The notes under the pieces: generated by a model | Seen by the model: the letters and a program-made list of their open reading frames with translations, nothing else | Told to the model about the DNA's origin: nothing | Databases searched by the model: none | Shown here: piece by piece, positions 10,310 to 22,530 of the stretch | Layout of the letters: each line of letters begins with the position of its first letter | Numbering within the stretch: the stretch's first letter is position 1 | Program-made: the position numbers and the translations under genes | NCBI GenBank assembly: GCA_002633005.1 | Contig: NMRA01000107.1 | Coordinates: 923,414-987,413 of the forward strand | Reading direction: 5' to 3' | DNA from: Phoronis australis | Lineage: Eukaryota; Phoronida; Phoronidae | Length of the DNA: 64,000 bases

Positions 10310-12080
10310 TATAGATACGGATTGGTTGCACCGGTAAGTTTTCGTCCGACGACGACGACGACGACTGGGTGTCACTTTGTGTTGCCTCGGCTCAAACAGG
10401 TATCCCTGGTGACCCGACATTTCGCACTTAAATTTCTAATTCCGACAATATGAAGAACGTCACTTGACTGCACGTTAACGCAGGACAGTGACTTTGCTAC
10501 CGCCATATACGTCACGAGAAGCAGCGCTCCAAGTGGGTATTCTTTGAGCTTCATTAGAGAATATCAGTTTACTTTTTGATGTTAAATTAATTGTGAAATT
10601 AAGTGCTTGTCCACCAGAGCACTAGCCATCCAGCGGCAAGGTGGGGGTCAGGCGATTTTCACCAAATCGGGTAGTGCTATGGGATCGATAAACAATAGTA
10701 AAATATTTCCCCAAAATACAGTATTATCCCCCCATCACATTTTACGTCTTCGTAGCCATGTTTTCAAGCTCTAAAAACTGTCCAATTTGAACTGTGTATA
10801 TTTTTCCGTGAATGAAAGCTATTGAACTATTAGTCACTTGGCATTGTTAAGTGGAGCCTGTTGATTGTTGCACAGATATCTGGAAAAAAATTCCCATTCA
10901 CCACCCTCATTTAGTAGTTTTACTACACTGCCCCCCGTTATGCCATGTTGAGGTTATGTTCAATCCACTGCTATACCAAATCTGACCCATTGCTGTGAGG
11001 ATGAAATTTGGCCAAAATGTTAACAAAACATGTTACTTTCATTGCATAAAATAACAACTTTTTTCAGCCAGTTGATTAGTTAATAAACATTTTGGCACTT
11101 CAGATGTACTAAAATGAGAAATTTTCAAATATCTGAGACCGTGAGCACGTAAAATCTGATTGTGCTCAATGTTTTTCGATATTTTGCAACGAGTTTGTTC
11201 CGCCTGAATGTTTTGAATGTTTTACCCCTTACCACCTAGAACTATAGTACTCCTAGATACCATACACTGCTCCATTTTTCAATAAGCCGATTTTGTCCTC
11301 CTCAGACAACAGGGCTAGATATGAACTCGACAAAAGTGGGTTATTTTGATTTACAATTGTTATGCTTTGCAATTTCCTCATGGGTATTTCTTCACACCTC
11401 TTCAAGTCAGATTTTCTGTTGATCAAATGTTCATGCAATGCATTGTAATATCAAATGAATGACACATTTAGTGGCATGACCATAATTTTTCATACGACTT
11501 TAAAAAAGGCCGCAGAAATTTTGTTGACGTACTAACGGGTTTGCAGTTATCTAAAAACATTCGAATGACAAGACAAACTCCACCACTGTCCATGACAACT
11601 CGTCGCATGTATATCGCCCATCGGTCGTATCGCTGTTTTCCTTTGTTGTGTCATAGTTGGATATAACAACACAGGTCGCATGGGTATAGAACCTTGGGCG
11701 TACATCAGACCGTTGACGATAAATGCTCGTCAACGGGAACAATGACGACGCTGGTCTATGCGACCAGGTTTCCCGTGGATGACTACAGAAGGGGAATCCC
11801 AAAGTATCCACAAAAACTTATCATGCTCCTCAGTAGCTCTTATCGCGCACAAGAATCCATTCCGGGGAACCTAAATACCATTTTTTATATCCATGTCTTT
11901 TTTTGTGTTGCTCATGATACGGGTTCAGATTCCGTATTAAGATATCAATCCCCAAGCTTGTAATACGTAGTTTGAGTAAAATTTCTAGACAATGAAGTTT
12001 ATGTATTGTTTCTCTTTTAAATGAAGAGTAAACATCAAATTCTGCACTTGTTTTCCAAAAGTAATGACGCATCTAAAAGG
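10310..12080. other. Stretch without recognised genes
   Basis: Contains a short (GAC)n run at about 10346-10366. Otherwise AT-rich sequence with many stops in all frames and no recognised motif. Confidence 0.4.
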
Positions 12081-12084
12081 TAAA

Positions 12085-13884
12085 ACCATGTTAACTTTGA
12101 CAATTTTATTCCTTATCTCATTCGAAAGTTGTCTACCTCACAAACAACACATCTAGGTTGAAAATATTCCTTGTGAAAAGACATAAAACACCAACCAGAG
12201 ACTTGTATTCTACAAAATATGTTTTTACTATACAATACAAAGATTAACTGTACAGTCAAAAGTGCAAATGTTATGACTTTAATAAAAATGCCCTCTACGG
12301 TAGACCTTTTCAACACTCCAATTGCTACAGGACAGAGTCAACCACACAAAACCCATAAAGTCAGGGAATTACACTGAAGGTGATGTAGTCTCACTGCGAA
12401 AAAGAGATTTCGCAATATCGCTGGCAACACTGTACATTTCTTCTTTTTCACAAACTTGGGGGTTCTTATCAAAAAAGAACCACCACAAAATGAAAAATTG
12501 GCTTGTCGGTTCCAATAAGACAGCATTTTTGCAATGAAATGATCGTGGAAAAAATACTTTTGCAAACATGGTATGCATAACAATTGCCGTGCAGTTACAG
12601 TTGTACATACATGCCAGACCAGTTTCAAAACTACTCATGAGAACCATAAAATGGTCAATTCACCAAAAACCAAGGAGTCACCAGAGCTAATGTGCCAACA
12701 CTTTTCAATACTGCAACAAAAAAAATTATTTGAAGTGGACATAAACCCACCTACTATCACATAAAACAACTTTTGATTTAGACAACTTACCATCATGAAA
12801 TAGGTATTAGTTCCTGGCAACTTTAAGCAATTTCAGAATTCCGAAAGAACTGGCAATATGCAATTGCTAGAGACCAGGCTCTATAAGATGGCTTGTCTAA
12901 TAGTGTGTGATTTTATGCACACAGCATGGTCTAGAGGAATAACAAACTGTCAATTCACTACAATTCCAGAAACCACAACCCATCTGGTTAAGGAACAAAT
13001 TGAGAAAACTTGGTAGAGGTACAGTAAATGGTCTTAATCAAAATCTACCTCCTAGACGGAATGTGTGTTTACAACCCAGGCAGAAAGATAAGTGAACAAA
13101 ACCAGCCTTCAACAGGGGCTCACATGTCAGTAATAAATACTCATTTACAAATAAAAATCTAATGGAAAACAAAATGCGGAAACATAAATTCAGATCAATT
13201 TTACAATTTGAAGGAAAAGAAACAATACAGTGACCAGAAATCATGAAACCGGAAACGTCTAAATGTGATGGCCACACTGAGAAATCCTGTCAGAACAAAA
13301 AAATTCAGTGGCTAAACAAAAAGAATAATGTACCCATTACCATGTGGCTGTACCAACTTAATCCACTGGCCCAGGGTCATGATCGGTGGCTGGACAAAAA
13401 TTCAATACAGGTAAATTTAGATTTGTGCTGTTCACACAGCAGTTCTAGTGCAAACAATGCTTGCAACAATACACATGCCTACTTTCCTAGACAGCTGTGC
13501 TGACATAATAATGCCACCACTAGATTTAGAAGATCAGACGGAGTATTTAAAGGTCCAGCCATTGTACTGTTTCCTCCCTTTGAATTTTTACAATGCTACA
13601 TCCTCGACAATCTTAAAGCACTTCCTCTGTCATATCCCCTACATCCAACTGTCCCAGTGGCCTATCTCCTACTTTGGACCGGTTGTGGTATAAGCCAGTA
13701 ATCTTTGGCCATTACTTTTTCCCCGACTTGTTCCTCAAGTTACAAATTCTCTTTGACACATCATCTGGGAGTAGACTTTTCGGCCTCTCACTTAGTTGTC
13801 CAGAAAGGTACCTTCTTGCTGGTTTTGAGAATTTCTATACCCAACCTTTAGTAACAGTTGGCAAGTCTTTAACTTCAGCAGAAG
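12085..13884 (-). other. Possible 3' UTR of a minus-strand gene
   Basis: Downstream of a putative stop codon (13885-13887) lies about 1.8 kb of low-repeat sequence with no coding motif, ending near an AATAAA signal on the minus strand (12105-12110). The reading depends on the weakly supported terminal exon next to it. Confidence 0.25.
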
Positions 13885-13915
13885 CTACTTCTTCAGCATA
13901 AGCCTTTCTTGATTC
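13885..13915 (-). CDS. Possible terminal exon of an unrecognised gene
   Basis: On the minus strand ATTTTTTCATTAATACAATTTTAG is a plausible acceptor. Joining to the exon at 14843-15040 in phase 2 gives R-NQERLMLKK then a stop. Read from its own first base the same exon stays open longer (ESRKAYAEEVASAEVKDL), so the phase is not proven. Function unknown. Confidence 0.3.
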
Positions 13916-14842
13916 CTAAAATTGTATTAATGAAAAAATTAAACATATTAGATTTAATTCCATTTTGGCTCAAAAAATGTATACTAAAGTGAAGGCTTCA
14001 AAAATATGTCACTCAGTTTTGATTATAAAAACTTACAAATTAAATTTCTATGCACCTGGCAGTAGGACAAAGGTTTAAAACAGAAGTATGGCACATTACG
14101 TGCAGAAAATATTGAGACCGATTTAAATGTGTCAGCCTTCATTGTGAAATGCATGATTTGTGCATTATATTTCTCTTCCTAACATTGAAACATAAAACAA
14201 TTGACCGATTTTAGGCAATTACGAAATTTGTTACAGGTTTTACTGTTACTGTAGTATCCATAGGGGTTAAATCTAACTCGCTTTCTTTTGACCCACTCCG
14301 AAATTTCATTAAGTCATCCTGTTTTGTCTGGGAGCTTCTGCATATAACTGAAAATTCTTAGTTATATTCATCACCTGTATAGGAACATCTTTTGTTACAT
14401 GTTCACAGTCATAGGCTATAGGGATCAAACAAATGAAAACAACAGAGCCTTAATAGAGGTGGTTAATCAAGTGTCCTTGGGTAGCACCCACTGTATACTA
14501 TGTATTTGCTAAGCAATGTCCAGTAAGACCATCTAAAATCCCCAATGCAACAGTACAATCGCAGACATTCAATAGCGGACATGGCATAATCTCTAGTCAC
14601 TATGTCATGGGCAGAAGTCATGTCAAATGTTTTATAAACGCATTTTGTGGTTGTTATGAAAAGTTATGATAACTACCTATTTTCTATGCCAATGGAAACA
14701 TACGCTGCATATACTTCAAGCAATTTGAAATAAGGCCCAAGTTATAAGCAATCACAGTGCGTCAATAAAAGTATGTTTGCATAAATGACGTGCTCCTAAA
14801 AATATTCCTCAGAGTCTGACCCTGGAGTTTGATGATTCCTAC

Positions 14843-15040
14843 CTGAGCTCACACGAAGCAGGACGTTGAACCTTGACTTTACGTCTTTGAGTATTTTTCA
14901 GACCTTTGTTGGATTTCCCCCTCTTGTGTGTAGTGGATGTACTCAGTGTCTTTGGTGACGCCAATATATATCGAGGGTTGTAGCGATGATTCGGGAAATT
15001 GAATCTACGACGGTAGAAATTTAGCTCCTGCTGCAGGCAC
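14843..15040 (-). CDS. Possible internal exon of an unrecognised gene (basic C-terminal region)
   Basis: A 198-base open stretch bounded by a candidate acceptor (CTCGGAGGCAG) and a good donor (CTCAG/GTAGGAATC). It encodes CLQQELNFYRRRFNFPNHRY, then a Ser/Thr/Lys-rich stretch and a strongly basic run (TQRRKVKVQRP). The compositional pattern looks protein-like, not random. I do not recognise the family. It would lie on the same strand inside the long intron 3 of CAP gene A, so it is either a nested gene, proof that exons 3 and 4 are not one gene, or a chance ORF. A 65-codon minus frame at 15068-15265 lies just upstream but does not join in frame. Confidence 0.35.
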
Positions 15041-15429
15041 CTGCCTCCGAGGCAAACAGACTACTTCTCAGGAGGACACGGTCAACCTTCTTCCCATCCC
15101 CTCACTTTTAAGATTCTCAAATGTCTCGCTATATTCCTTGTGCATTTCCCAAGAATTTTCAAAGTTGATTCTCTCGGCAATTTGTAAAAACACCACATTT
15201 GATGCGACTGGCAGTGCCAAATAAATAGATAAATTCTCGAACCTGCACTTTAGATCAGCCATCATTCAACTACTGCATAGTGTATTCTTTAGTTTGGTAT
15301 TCAATGAGTTGGACACCTATTACCAAGCCTCCCTAAAGGGCTGACAAAGTTTTTTTGCATGAATTTCAAGGGCATGGAGTCTTCTACATGCCCATGTTAT
15401 TTTTTAGTTTTCTCGTTGGGTCAGCTTCG

Positions 15430-15550
15430 CTATAAGGCTATAACTGAGTACCCCCATGAAAAGCAGTGTGAATTGATGGGGCTAACCTCATTGTAAATAT
15501 TACATTACTACTACTACTAATAATAATAATGATAATAATAATAACTTACT
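15430..15550. mobile_element. LINE-like 3' tail with (ACT/TAA)n run
   Basis: Unique sequence ending ATTACATTACTACTACTACTAATAATAAT (15506-15545) resembles the microsatellite-ended 3' tail of the LINE at 1.6 kb, though the body differs. Only the tail is recognisable. Confidence 0.4.
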
Positions 15551-15866
15551 GCTGGCTTTTCTCAAGCATGAAATGTACCTCCACGGAAACAGTTCCAGAG
15601 TTACCATAGTAACCGATATTTTAGTGTCGGTGCCATTTTTGCTTGCATTGTTCTTAAACCTATCATGTGATTTCAAAATTATTCAGAAAAAAATCTGTTT
15701 GAAGCAGAAACTGCAGCAGAAAATGTAGTCAAAATGACTCATTCCACATCAAGAAATTGCCTCATTTTGCCCCCAGAAGACTTTCCTAGTATCTCCTAAA
15801 CCACCAAACTCTGTGGTGTCATACTTCACCCAATTTCTCTAATCTCTAATGTGATTTCATGTCGTG

Positions 15867-17228
15867 TCTAAAGATATGCGTGACTTTTCACCGCTCGTCC
15901 TTCTCAGCAGCTTTTACCAGGATCAAAGAGAGCGCGGCGCCAAAGTCGGACTCAGTTGCGATAACCGCATTGTCCGGTTCCAGCAAGACACAATTAAGTG
16001 TAGTTACCCGGTCATAAACTGTAGTAAACTTCTCTGCCTGTTTGTACTGCCGAATTTTCAAAATGCATTAACCAACAGTTTTTGTTAAAACAAATACCAC
16101 TGCGGTATCCAGATGGAAAAAACAACCAAGTTTGGTTTTCGATTTTTGAAAATCGATGAACTATTAAAGCTAAAAACTACAAACATTGGGTACGATTGAA
16201 GATAACGGACTGTGCGTATTGATATAGTGGGTGGATTTACAAATGCTGATCAGAGTTAACAATATCACGTAGATTGTTCTTTAATAAGCAACTAAGCTAC
16301 ATTGAAGTATCTACAAACAACACACAGTGACTAAAGTAGATGTCAATGACTTTTAAAACATCGCTTAAGGTCCAGGGCATATGCTGAACTACTTTACTCG
16401 AGGAGTAGTACACTAACCTGATCACTGATATTCGCGGAAACAGATGCGCCAGTTTCGATAGTTAGATTGTAGTTGTAATGGAACACGTGTGAAGACAAGA
16501 AGATGGATAGCTTTGTAGTCAACGAGAGAGTGCATTGGATGAGGTTGGTCGGTGGGCAGGAGCTGTTAATTCATTTTTTAAGGCAAAGGGAAAGGCCAAA
16601 ATAGTTATGTAGTGATTGCAACCAAAATTGTCCAGAGGTTTCAAATCTTCCCTATATTTGCACTTTTGTATATATTTTATGATTTCAGTTCTAATAAATA
16701 TTGAACTTGAAGTAATGGCAGGTGTAATTTTGTTGTTTGTAATTTTGACATGTTTGGTGTAGCTGTAATCTGGAAAAGTCAGGGATGGGTTTAAAATTAA
16801 CTGACTTCTAAGTTATTTTGATACTTCGATTAAAAACAAAATAACCGGTAAGAAAAAAGGAGACAGGAGATTTGAATATAAAATAATGAAAACAGGTGTG
16901 AAACATATTTAAAACCAACTTTCCGTTGGGAAGCGGTCGTTTTTCAAGATCAACGCAAATTAAGGTTTTATTTTTTGTAATATTTAAAATTTACCAACTT
17001 AAAACTACTCTCCACATTACTGGTTTTAACTCTGTGCAAATGCCAGTGAAAACCAATTTAGGTGTACTAACAACCACCACTGTTAAGAAATTAGTGCTTC
17101 CTATTACCTTACACTTCATTAGCCTAGATCTATATCAGTACAAAGGGCGTGCTGAATACCCGTCCTAAAAGTTGTCTGGGGCTTAGGGAATCAGAGCGGT
17201 GACCAGTGTAAGCCAGAAATTCTCCACA
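15867..17228. repeat. Interspersed repeat R1, copy 2
   Basis: Matches 2803-3931 from TCTAAAGATATGCG to AGAAATTCTCC, with about 0.3 kb extra near 16280-16570. It lies directly left of the exon-3 block, at the place where an exon 4 would be expected by comparison with unit 1, but none is present. Confidence 0.6.
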
Positions 17229-17742
17229 GGTATAAGGCTAAACATGGTATTGAATGGCTGACCCCCACCCACTTGCCACTTGTTGGCTGTACTGCGGTCG
17301 GTGGATCAGTGGACAAACAACTTATCAAAAACTCATAGAAAACTATCCAAAATTTATTCAGAATAAAATACAGTTTCCTTTTAATATCATTCCTCTGATT
17401 TAAGTCCACTTCAAAAATTTGTGAAAAAGTTGTCAATGACTGTCCTTTAACTCTAATTGAGGTGAGGATTGGTTTGTTTAAAGTGTGCTTTCTTGTGTTG
17501 AAAAAACGAATTTCCTGAATAGTCCGACACATGTATAATAACGAAAACACGTTCGAGGATGATTTTTAAAAACGTGAAAGTTTTTACTGCACTCATGAAT
17601 GGTAGTTGTATGCCCCACCCCTGCACACTGTGAAAAATTCCCTTTGGATACTATTTCGTATGCTTATGGCAAATTGTGTATTTGAATTTTCCGTAACAAA
17701 AATAACCAGCATTTGCGTAGCGTGCCAAGTAATCATACGCAC

Positions 17743-17926
17743 CTGCAAGTAGTGCCCGCATATTCTACCAGGATCACACGTGTCTGTAGTATAGTTGTAC
17801 TGAGTCTTCTCTTGCCACCAACCGTTAACTTCTGCTGCAAAGTCGATCTTGCGTCCTCTGTCCACATAGCGTAAGTAGTTCTGTCCACTCGGTCTCGATG
17901 ACAAGTACGACACTCCCGGGCAGTAA
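17743..17926 (-). CDS. CAP gene A exon 3 (core of the CAP domain)
   Basis: A 184-base exon (1 base plus 61 codons) with acceptor ATATTTCTGTCCAG and donor CAG/GTGCGT. It encodes YCPGVSYLSS, then the GQN motif (position of the family's GEN), EVNGWWQEK, YNYTTDTC and ends ICGHYLQ, which is the first half of the GHY.Q..W signature completed by exon 4. Glu of the EVNGWW helix and His of GHY, two of the four residues lining the CAP cavity, are present; the GEN Glu is Gln. Entry phase 2 fits exon 2, exit phase 0 fits exon 4. Confidence 0.93.
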
Positions 17927-19140
17927 CTGGACAGAAATATTTTCGTTTATTAGGAGAGAGTGATGCATAGTCCACCGATTTCTTCACTTCTCTTCGATTA
18001 AGAATTCGCTCATTAGGAACTCATAACACAGACATTTATCTTGAGGTCCTATTAAAACATCAATAATTTTAACTTAGCTTTCAAAAATTAGACCCAGGGC
18101 CCGGAAATTCAAGAATGTGTTAATAAAAATTCTCGTTATGTTGAAAAAATGTTGCTACTTGAGAGCAGGCTGCAATTAAACTAATTTGAGCTAAACTTGA
18201 TCTTATGGAGAATTTTTTTGAAAATGAATCAAAAAGTGTATCTTTAAATGGTTGCGAGCTTTAAGGTTACATTTACCTGTACAGTGATTTTGGTGTGAGA
18301 TAATCTGATACATTTTATGTAACAGACGTTTGGAAATATTGTATATAAAACCAAATTCAATTTGACAAACATATTGGCATACAGACTGGACGGGTCTCCG
18401 GTGTACACATGCTCCTGGCAATGGGTGTGATCGTGTGTAAGTCAACATTCAAGCTAAAGATAACTGAAGGAGAACCTTAAGGCTAATTATAATGATAACG
18501 AAAACTTTCGAAAGGCTCAAAATATGGCACCAGTTCACTTTAACTATATTAACAGTGCAATTTTGATGCTTTTTAGCCTATTTTACTCCTGTTTTTGTAA
18601 AGTGACCAATCGAAAGTGCATGTGGCCACGTTGAATCTTTTCGTGGAAAGTGATTGGAGGTTTAATAGTACATGACTAAATATTTGTCCGAGTTAAGACA
18701 TTAATTTGTGCTGCCAAGACAGATGGTGAAATTTTGAAAAAATAATACCATGAACACAATGTCGACCTTAGGTTCTCGATTGTGCAGGTAACTTGCAATA
18801 AAATTAAGCCAACTTTGGTCACATTTCGGTGAATTAACTACGCCTCAGCCGCATGTTACCGATTTCATAGATTTTGTAAGTTTTTTCAAGTTAAGCAAAC
18901 ATTTGCGGATTGGCAAAGTCGGCATATCATTATTTGTTTCAACGATTATGTAATAAATTGGCCTCAATATCTGTTGACAAATTGACAACCGGGTTTCAGA
19001 TCACAGTCTGGGATAAAACGGTGAAACTACCAAGAAACGGTCCTTATTACGCTTCTATTGTGACATTCGAGATCAGTCTTGGCGAAATGCAATTAGCGGT
19101 TAATCGTCATGGAATCAAAAAACAGCATAGGACTACTTAC

Positions 19141-19217
19141 TATTGGTAATAGCTGTGTCTTAGTTCACACAAGTTCGCCGTCAATTGTGCGCGACCTGCT
19201 AACATGTCGTCCCATTC
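19141..19217 (-). CDS. CAP gene A exon 2 (CAP helix with WD and C...H)
   Basis: A 77-base exon (25 codons plus 2 bases) after the acceptor CTCTTTGTTCTTTGTAG and before GTAAGT. It encodes EWDDMLAGRAQLTANLCELR followed by HSYYQ, the canonical M.WD..LA..AQ..A..C...H helix of CAP proteins with the cavity His kept. It joins exon 1 in phase 0 and exon 3 in phase 2 (TA+T gives Tyr). It is too short to stand out as an ORF. The paralogue at 59641-59717 is the same length. Confidence 0.92.
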
Positions 19218-19579
19218 CTACAAAGAACAAAGAGTTGACACCACAAGTTGCAGGGCTCAAACTGCGCCGTAAAATTTCGTAACAAAGTGAATTGATTTTG
19301 GAAAATTCAGTAGCAATATAAAATAAACCCTTCTGTGAAACCTACATGTACCACACGCATATAACGTTTCTTTTTAAGATGCACTTCGTCCTGTTTTTCG
19401 GGCTAAAACGAATATTTAACTGCGTTTTTACTTTTAAAAATTGGTCTGACAATATTCCTTACCGCAATAGGATTCAATTTTGATTACCAACTAGAATGTC
19501 GAAGCTATCAGCGGCTCACGAAAACGCTTCCGAGTTAATTTGGTTGCTCAACACTAAATTTGAAATTCGAAAATGGCGC

Positions 19580-19858
19580 CAGTGGAGGACTTAGGGGGAG
19601 CAAGGGGTTCATGCCCCCCTAAATTACCATTTGGCAGTTCGGGGTGCGAATGTCTGACTAGCATATGCTTGCACCCAGGGGGACTCGGGGGGCGAATGCA
19701 TAGGCCTTGAACAAACCCGTTTACATTTTTTTAGTACATGTAATAGGGTCCACAAACCCAACATTTCGAGACCTTTGCATCCCTACATTTTAGGCTGGCC
19801 CGCATATGGCAAAGTTCTGGTGGCCTGGCGCCCCCAACTCAAAATCGTGGATCCGCAC
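19580..19858. mobile_element. MITE-like insertion with target-site duplication
   Basis: The left end is CAGTGGAGGACTTAGG and the right end GTGGATCCGCAC, imperfect inverted ends rich in CCCCC/GGGGG runs just inside. Flanks are ATGGCGC (19573-19579) and ATGGGCGC (19859-19866). The paralogous site near 60076 has a single ATGGCGC and no insert, so this is a real insertion after duplication. It has no coding capacity. The 8-bp or near-8-bp duplication would fit hAT-type mobilisation, which is inference. Confidence 0.7.
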
Positions 19859-20106
19859 ATGGGCGCTTGTAAGCATTACATGTACCTGTATCTTCAGTTG
19901 CAGTCCCATTAGGCAATAATTCCAGATGGGATGAGCCTGGTAACGTTTTTATAAACCAAAGTAGAGTTGCACTATCTCATACTTGAATTCTATTGTTGCT
20001 TCCTATGGTATACTCGATGAGTTAGTCATTGACAGTGACTCACAATGTGCTAAATCCAAGCTTAAACCGCTTACTTCGGAGTGTGGGTTTACTATTTGCA
20101 TGAATT

Positions 20107-21028
20107 CCGTGTGTGGGCATCAATACGCATGCTTGCTCGGAAGTTTATCGATCACATTGTCACCACGTGCACACGCCTTCTACGCAGTGTACTTGTTGGG
20201 GCTTAGCCACGGAATTGGGGTTCTCTTGATTTTGTTTACTTCGATCACTGCCGTTGTAACAAATTACAATTATTCAAATCAAAGGTGGTTGCCATGCTAC
20301 ATGTACCTAACAGTAAATTGAAAGGGGTTTCCCATATTTCAACCAATGGGAATGGCTGAATGTTATGACGTCGTTTTCATTACTTTGACCAATGAGAACC
20401 CATGATAAACAACATCCACAGAGCTACGAAAACATCTCACATTGCTATTTTAAAGTTGGTGAGCAAATTGACTCCCATCATTATCCGTTAGAACTGGCTT
20501 TAATCTGGGTGAAGTGTTTCATAACCTCGAAGATAACAATACATGGGAAACTTACGACGTTAATAGAAAAATAAATATAGTCATAACCTGTCAATATGAA
20601 AATAAAAACAAGTATTTTGAAAGCTTACAGTTGACTGAAGGTAACGGGTGTCTGGAAAATGATGTATCATGTCTTCAAATAACATGTTTTGTTGATTAGG
20701 CATTACATAGTAAATATAATTTGGTGGCAAATTCAGTCACAAGCTCAGGTATGACAAAATCTAAACCATGGAAATATAGATCAAAACCAGTGACATGGTT
20801 TGACAGAGGGTGCTATGATCAAAATTACAGTACTGGCGCGCAGTTATATAAAGAAATACAAGGGGCATGAATCCCGTGAAAATTTAGGTAGATATAGCGA
20901 CTGTAACAGGACATATAAAAAGCAAACCAAACGAAAGCAAAAAAATATTCAGAGAAAGACTAACCAAACCATTGTGAGCGAGAACGAAAAACAGTTTTGG
21001 AACTGTTGAAAGTCAAGACAAGTCGTCA
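20107..21028. other. Stretch without recognised genes
   Basis: Several short open frames (for example 20800-21009, Lys/Gln/Asn-rich) without recognised domains. Confidence 0.4.
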
Positions 21029-21800
21029 ATGTTTAACCATAAACAGTGGCTGGATAGTTTTATAATATATATACACCTCAGATTGGAGAATACGATGCCT
21101 TCGTATAGTTCCATGCATGTGTTAAACAACATAAGCAACATCCAGCAGAATGCAAACAAAACTCTACACTTTTTTTGGCAAAACCTGCGTATAAGCCGTC
21201 AACGATGTAAGGAATTTGCTTAAAAACAATGGTTCGACCCACCTTGGAATACGCCTCTACTGTTTGAAACCCATATAACCAAAAAGACATTACTGCTGTA
21301 GAGAAAGTACAGAGGAGAGCTACTCAAATGAAATGGTTCAATCGCCCACCCTCTGTTGGGTCAATTTGAGAAGCCTTAAACTGGACCACTCTCACCCACA
21401 GACGCAAAATCTGAGGTTGATCATCAACTCTGGTGTTTCCCCTGTCGCATATTCTGCTCTCTCTGGCATCCGTCCCAGAAGGAAGGCCATTCAGTTACAA
21501 GATTACAATAAAAAGGACTGTCAGGTTACCGGACGAAGACATTCTTTCCTAGAACAGTAGCGGGCTGGAATAGCTTGCTGGGCTACATTACATCGGTCAC
21601 TTCTCTTGATGTCTTTGTCAGCAAGTTATCTGCTTTCCTGAAGTAGCATAGTCGGGTGCCTCCAAGGCACCAGCTTACTGTCTGCCCGATCTGTAAATGA
21701 CCTAGCTATGCTAACCGATCTCTGTAGTGGCGTCCACTATATTTTATGAGTCGGATGAAACCCTACATAATATAGAGGATCAGACAGCGTTTAATTGTAT
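21029..21800 (+). mobile_element. Decayed LINE reverse transcriptase C-terminal part (CR1/Jockey-like)
   Basis: Read across frameshifts, the plus strand gives LNNISNIQQNANKTLHFF, NLRISRQRCKE, a following PTLEYA-type segment, and then FFPRTVAGWNSL with a terminal SKLSAFL and stop. These are the typical order of blocks at the end of CR1/Jockey-type reverse transcriptases. Several stops and shifts make it a pseudogene. The 3' end is near 21800 in an AT-rich tail. Confidence 0.7.
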
Positions 21801-22149
21801 TATTATTGTCGATGAAGTAGTGTATAAATGGTATGAAATTAGGTAAAGCAGCAGCTGAAGATGACGGTATTTTGTCGCAATTTTTCTAAGTTCGCAACAT
21901 TTACATTTCAAGAATCTCTCGTTCGTAATAAATTTTTATACAGGGAAATACCAGTCTGAACGGAATACAGGTATTTTAGTCCGATTTGGTTCTCGTTGCA
22001 GAAACTACTATTATATTATGCAAAGATTAATTATCAAACTAGAACAATATTGCAATAAATTGAAGCTTCGTGTGAATACATCAAAAAACAAAAATTATAG
22101 TCTTCCGTACAAGGGGGATTTTTAAGAAATTACATGAAATAATGGAACA

Positions 22150-22530
22150 AAATAAGCGTTGCTTCGCTTTGAACACGATTCTTATTTACGTGTGGTTCTG
22201 GAATTGTTTGGACACAACAAGGCGTAGGAGATACTGCCTCATTTATAATGTGAATTTCAGCAACGATGCTGTGACTTATATATTTCGCATTGGAAAAAAC
22301 TTATATCTTCTCAATCGTTAGATGTTTATGAAATTGAAAAAATCGATTTTGGTATTGAAAAATACTTAACATGTCGAGGAAACAAGATTTAGAAGTTCGG
22401 ATCATTCTTTAATGATAGTTAAGGGAAGATTTATTGGTCTTGATAGAGGGAAGAGAACATGTCCCTGTTGTAATAGTGTTCCATTAAACATGAACAAGAA
22501 CAACTGAACAACAAATACTTAGGCTTAAGC
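22150..22530 (+). mobile_element. LINE C-terminal fragment, second family
   Basis: Broken frames give VWTQQGVGDTASFI, DVYEIEKIDFGIEKYL and then FRSSDHSLMIVKGRF followed by a Cys-rich TCPCCNS. This order matches the region beyond the RT domain of many invertebrate LINEs, where a (F)R...H.L.IE.GR motif precedes a C..C finger. Stops interrupt it. Confidence 0.6.

Larger units (their letters stand above)
17530..20106. repeat. Exon-2/3 block of the CAP unit (paralogous to 58020-60300)
   Basis: Continuous similarity with the right-hand unit over exons 3 and 2 and their introns, with small indels and one clear 279-bp insertion in this copy (19580-19858). Confidence 0.85.

Noticed and set aside
10017-10453. 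Open frames spanning the N gap at 10.1-10.3 kb.
   Set aside because: They exist only because Ns do not create stops.
15068-15265. 65-residue minus frame with an ATG upstream of the putative exon at 14843-15040.
   Set aside because: It ends in a stop before that exon and does not join it in frame; no homology recognised.
18203-18448. Minus frame at 18203-18448 with EHVYTGDPSSLYANMF in a neighbouring frame, conserved at 58900-58960, considered as a CAP exon.
   Set aside because: Exon 2 (19141-19217) joins exon 1 and exon 3 in perfect phase without it, and it has no convincing donor. Its conservation follows from the whole block being duplicated.
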